64,000 bases of DNA from Hyperoodon ampullatus (lineage: Eukaryota > Chordata > Mammalia > Artiodactyla > Ziphiidae), in assembly GCA_949752795.1 (NCBI GenBank), contig OX457058.1, positions 164,798,223-164,862,222 of the forward strand, given 5' to 3'. Below the pieces are notes generated by a model. That model searched no databases, had not been told where the DNA came from, and was given only the letters and a program-made list of their open reading frames with translations. The position numbers and the translations under genes were made by a program. Shown here piece after piece: positions 60,870-64,000 of this stretch (its first letter is position 1; each line of letters starts with the position of its first letter).

Positions 60870-61462
60870 TTTTTTATGGTTCTAATCTAATGTTAATTCA
60901 CATTGTCTAATTTAAGTATAGTTGATTTATAATGTTGTGCTAATTTCTGCTGTACAGCAAAGTGATTCAGTTATATATATATATATTTATATATACACAC
61001 ACATTCTTTTTGTTATATTCTTTTCCATTATTGTTTATCATAGGATATTGAATATAGTTCCCTATGCTATACAGAAGGACCTTGCTGCTTATCCATTCTA
61101 TATGTAATAGCTTGTATCTACTAACCCCAAATATCCAGTCCATCCCTGCCCCACCCCCTTCCCCCTTGGCAACCACAAGTCTGTTCTCTATGTCTGTGAG
61201 TCTGTTTCTGTTTTGTAGAAAGGTTCACATGTGTCATGTATTAGATTCCACATGTAAGTGACTTCATATGGTATTTGTCCTTCTGTTTCAGACTTACTTC
61301 ACTTAGTATGACAATCTCTAGGTCCATCCATGTTGCTGCATTATTTCATACTTTTTTATTGCTGAGTAGTATTCTGTTGTATATATGTATCACATCTTCC
61401 TCATCCATTCATCTGACAATGGACAGTTAGGTTGCTTCCATGTCTTGGTTATTGTAAACAAG
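60870..61462 (-). mobile_element. 5'-truncated L1 3' end with short extra tail segment
   Basis: The reverse complement of an L1 3' end (GTATAGTTGATTTATAATG, CTGCTGTACAGCAAAGTGAT, CCCTATGCTATACAGAAGGA) is flanked by the exact 16-base duplication AGGCACTGGATTTCTT (60854-60869 and 61463-61478). About 37 bases between the T run and the usual L1 end are not L1-like. Confidence 0.92.
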
Positions 61463-62589
61463 AGGCACTGGATTTCTTAGTCTAGACAAGATGATTCTTC
61501 CCCTGTGGCCTGGGGGCCAAGTGTGGGGAAGGGGACCATTAGGGAAATGGTTATCAGGACAAGAGTGAGTAAGTGAATGGGTGTCAAGCAGCAGAAACTG
61601 AGTCATTTGCACAAACTCAAAGATTCCAGTGTAAGCACATTAAAAAGGGCAGAAGATGTTACACGTCAAATGTTCCTCATTAGGCAGATGCAACCACCAT
61701 TCCTCAGTTACATAATGTCATGTGGGTCAATGAACACAGTTGTTCAATAAACCAAGCCCTTGGGATCTTACTGAGTTAACACGATAAATGGGTGCACATC
61801 CCAAAGTAGCTATAGTGTTTTTCAGTGCATCATATAGGCCACTGATTTAGCCATTTTATAAAAATAAGAATATTAGAATTTTCTTTTTTGTTTAATATAC
61901 ACTAATGTCTCATGTGTCCAATAGTGGGCACTGGAGTGCACTTTCCAAAATGTACTTCTTGAAGTGGCCTAGACTTTCTCAATTTCAATTATTTTACTAT
62001 AAATCCCCCTAAAACACATGACACATTTCCCCATCTTAATAACCAGACCATTGAACACAATCTAACCTGACATTGGTCTTCTCTGATCTACTACAGTGAT
62101 GCTCTCGGGGGATGTTGAGGTGTATAGCACTTTTTGCCATTACACCAAATGGTGCCATATCATCCTGCTTCCTTTGTTGGATGCTGTGGGATTGAGGACA
62201 AATATGACCTAATCTGGTCTGGAGTGTCTGAAAGGTTTCTAGGCCCTAGACTCACTAGTGTAATGCACACCTCTACTACTTCTAACAGTTGATCTTAATG
62301 TATTTGCAGACTTGCAAGCGTGAACCTAGTACATCACATGATTAAGAGACTTTCTAAAAAAGGAATGACAATCCTCTCTCACTCTAGTTTTCTTACTGCA
62401 CATAACTTTCTTGATTGCACCGATGTAAAAATAACACAGGTCCTAAAGAGGAGGTCTATAACCATAAACAAAAACCTGTGCCTCTAAACAACGCTTAGCT
62501 TCTGAAACTTGTGCCAATAGGAAGTCAATCGTCAAAGATGCATCCCCCAAAAAGGCATACTCTCCAACACCAAAAAGTAAGGGAGAGGG

Positions 62590-62800
62590 CTTCCCTGGTG
62601 GCGCAGTGGTTGAGAGTCCGCCTGCTGATGCAGGGGATACGGGTTCGTGCCCCGGTCCGGGAAGATCCCACATGCCGCAGAGCGGCTGGGCCCGTGAGCC
62701 ATGGCCACTGAGCCTGCGGGTCCGGAGCCTGTGCTCCACAACGGGAGAGGCCACAACAGTAAGAGGTCTGCGTACCGCAAAAAAATAAAATAAAATAAAA
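62590..62800 (+). mobile_element. CHR-type SINE (short subtype)
   Basis: CTTCCCTGGTGGCGCAGTGG head, CGGCTGGGCCCGTGAGCC body, tail (AAAAT)n. Flanked by TAAGGGAGAGGG (62578-62589 and 62801-62812). Confidence 0.95.
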
Positions 62801-63610
62801 TAAGGGAGAGGGAAAAACCTCCCAGAAGGCAAAGCTGGGCCTCAGAGAGCTATGAGGTTTGAGAGATTTGAGCTATGAGAGAGATTTCCTCCTAAAGGGT
62901 ATAAACAAATGTTAATGAAGGAATCCTCCCACTTGGAGGGCAGAAGAGCCTCCCACTGTCTGTCCAACATTGCTGTGAACCGGTGACTGTTGTGTGTCTC
63001 CCATTGTTCTGAATGAGAATTTTTATTGTAGTGTGACTTCACTACTTCACTAGTAAATGAGGCAGATAACTCTCAAACTCATTTTCAGCAGAGCTGGGAG
63101 AGGGATGCAATCTACAGATTCCACCATATATGTAAGGATTACCAAAAGAAGATGAGATTGCACAGAAGCAATATGGGAAAATAATACAGAGAAGAAGTAC
63201 AGAGAATGATGAGAGGGTCCATAGGTGGCAAATCTCAGAAAGTGCCAGCAAAAATCCAGTTATGAAAGTGAGCGTCTCACCTTGAACTTCAAAAACTATA
63301 CCCCTATATGTACCAAGTATGGAATGTAGGGTGAAGAGGGAGAGCAGCAGAAGCCTCCCTAAACTTGATCTGATCCAGAAAAACAGAAGAGGCAGATCTG
63401 TACAGAGAATAACGCAGATGGGCCATATTTGCAGGAAGCACTCTGTCTCTTTGACAACAGGAAAGAGGAGAGTCTTGGCATGTGCTACCAGAAAGGTTAC
63501 CTGCTTCTCCCTGTTCTCCTCTCCCCAGCCCATGGAAATGTTCAGCAGAGAGCTGGTCCAGGAATATCCAGTTCTTTTGGCATCAAGTATGTGAAAAAGA
63601 AACTGGCCCA

Positions 63611-63951
63611 AGGACTTCCCTGGTGGCACAGTGGTTAAGAATCTGCCTGCCAATGCAGGGGACACGGGTTTGAGCTCTGGTCCGGGAAGATCCCACATGC
63701 CACGGAGCAACTAAGCCTGTGCGCCACAACTACTGAGCCTGCACTCTAGAGCCCATGAACCACAACTATTGAGCCTGCACGCCACAACTACTGAAGCCCA
63801 TGCACCTAGAGCCTGTGCTCCGCAACAAGAGAATCCACCGCAATGAGAAGCCCGTGCACCGCAACGAAGAGTAGCCCCTGCTCGCCATAACTAGAGAAAG
63901 ACCACACACAGCAACGAAGACCCAGCGCAGCCGAAAAAATAATAAAAAATA
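63611..63951 (+). mobile_element. CHR-type SINE (long subtype)
   Basis: AGGACTTCCCTGGTGGCACA head with repeated CACAACTACTGAGCC blocks. Flanked by the exact 17-base duplication AAAAAGAAACTGGCCCA (63594-63610 and 63952-63968). Confidence 0.95.
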
Positions 63952-64000
63952 AAAAAGAAACTGGCCCAGCATAAATATAAAGCTTCCATTTTTTAAAAAT

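Larger units (their letters stand above)
53421..64000 (-). other. KCNK10: KCNK10 upstream intron, partial
   Basis: Sequence upstream of the TM2 exon, running off the window. The TM1 and first-pore-helix exon is not found here, so this is part of a larger intron. It contains two minus-strand L1 3' ends, an LTR, an older L1 piece, MIR fossils and three CHR-type SINEs. Stretches 53421-54111, 54994-56419, 59691-60853, 61479-62577 and 62813-63593 hold nothing I can assign. Confidence 0.75.

Noticed and set aside
63042..63710. Minus-strand open frame of 222 codons
   Set aside because: Its first residues are translated antisense SINE sequence (63611 onward) and the rest has no domain I recognise. 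It looks like a chance frame in AT-rich, stop-poor DNA.
1..64000. CRISPR arrays, operons or other prokaryotic features
   Set aside because: None present. Gene structure, repeats and composition are those of a mammalian chromosome.

Overview
The window is mammalian nuclear DNA, most likely from a cetacean. It carries about ten copies of a tRNA-Glu-derived SINE of the CHR type (head GCTTCCCTGGTGGC..., tail with CCGGAGCCTGTGCTC or CACAACTACTGAGCC), L1 elements of the artiodactyl/whale kind, fossil MIR, L2 and MER5-like repeats, and no BovB that I can see. I cannot tell a toothed from a baleen whale by eye.

The one host gene I can support is KCNK10 (TREK-2, a two-pore-domain K+ channel), on the minus strand. 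Four coding exons are present and join in frame with GT/AG boundaries: 53260-53420 (end of pore 1 and TM2), 16869-17055 (TM3 and pore 2), 12741-12883 (TM4) and 10325-10945 (the whole C-terminal tail and stop). The N-terminus, TM1 and the first pore helix must lie beyond position 64000. The 3' UTR follows the stop toward lower coordinates; its end is not certain.

Layout from left to right: 1 to about 5300 is 3' flank with L2 and MIR fossils. About 5300-10324 is the probable 3' UTR, with a CHR SINE inserted antisense only about 35-40 bases past the stop codon. 10325-10945 is the last exon, lying in a CpG-rich block. 10946-17055 holds exons 5-7 (numbered back from a seven-exon gene) and two introns, one with a truncated L1 that appears to carry a 3' transduction. 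17056-53259 is a 36-kb intron dominated by retroelements, including a 6.6-kb L1 (24794-31415) with an exact 16-bp target-site duplication, an open ORF1 and an ORF2 broken by one in-frame TGA. 53421-64000 is part of the preceding intron, with an ERV LTR, two further L1 pieces and three CHR-type SINEs.

I found no new multi-gene system. The most notable structures are retrotransposition footprints: the L1 with its 3' transduction (14790-15188), the nearly intact L1 whose 3' end stops about 47 bases short of a sibling copy, a second L1 with an unexplained short 3' extension (60870-61462), and the placement of SINEs around the last exons of KCNK10.
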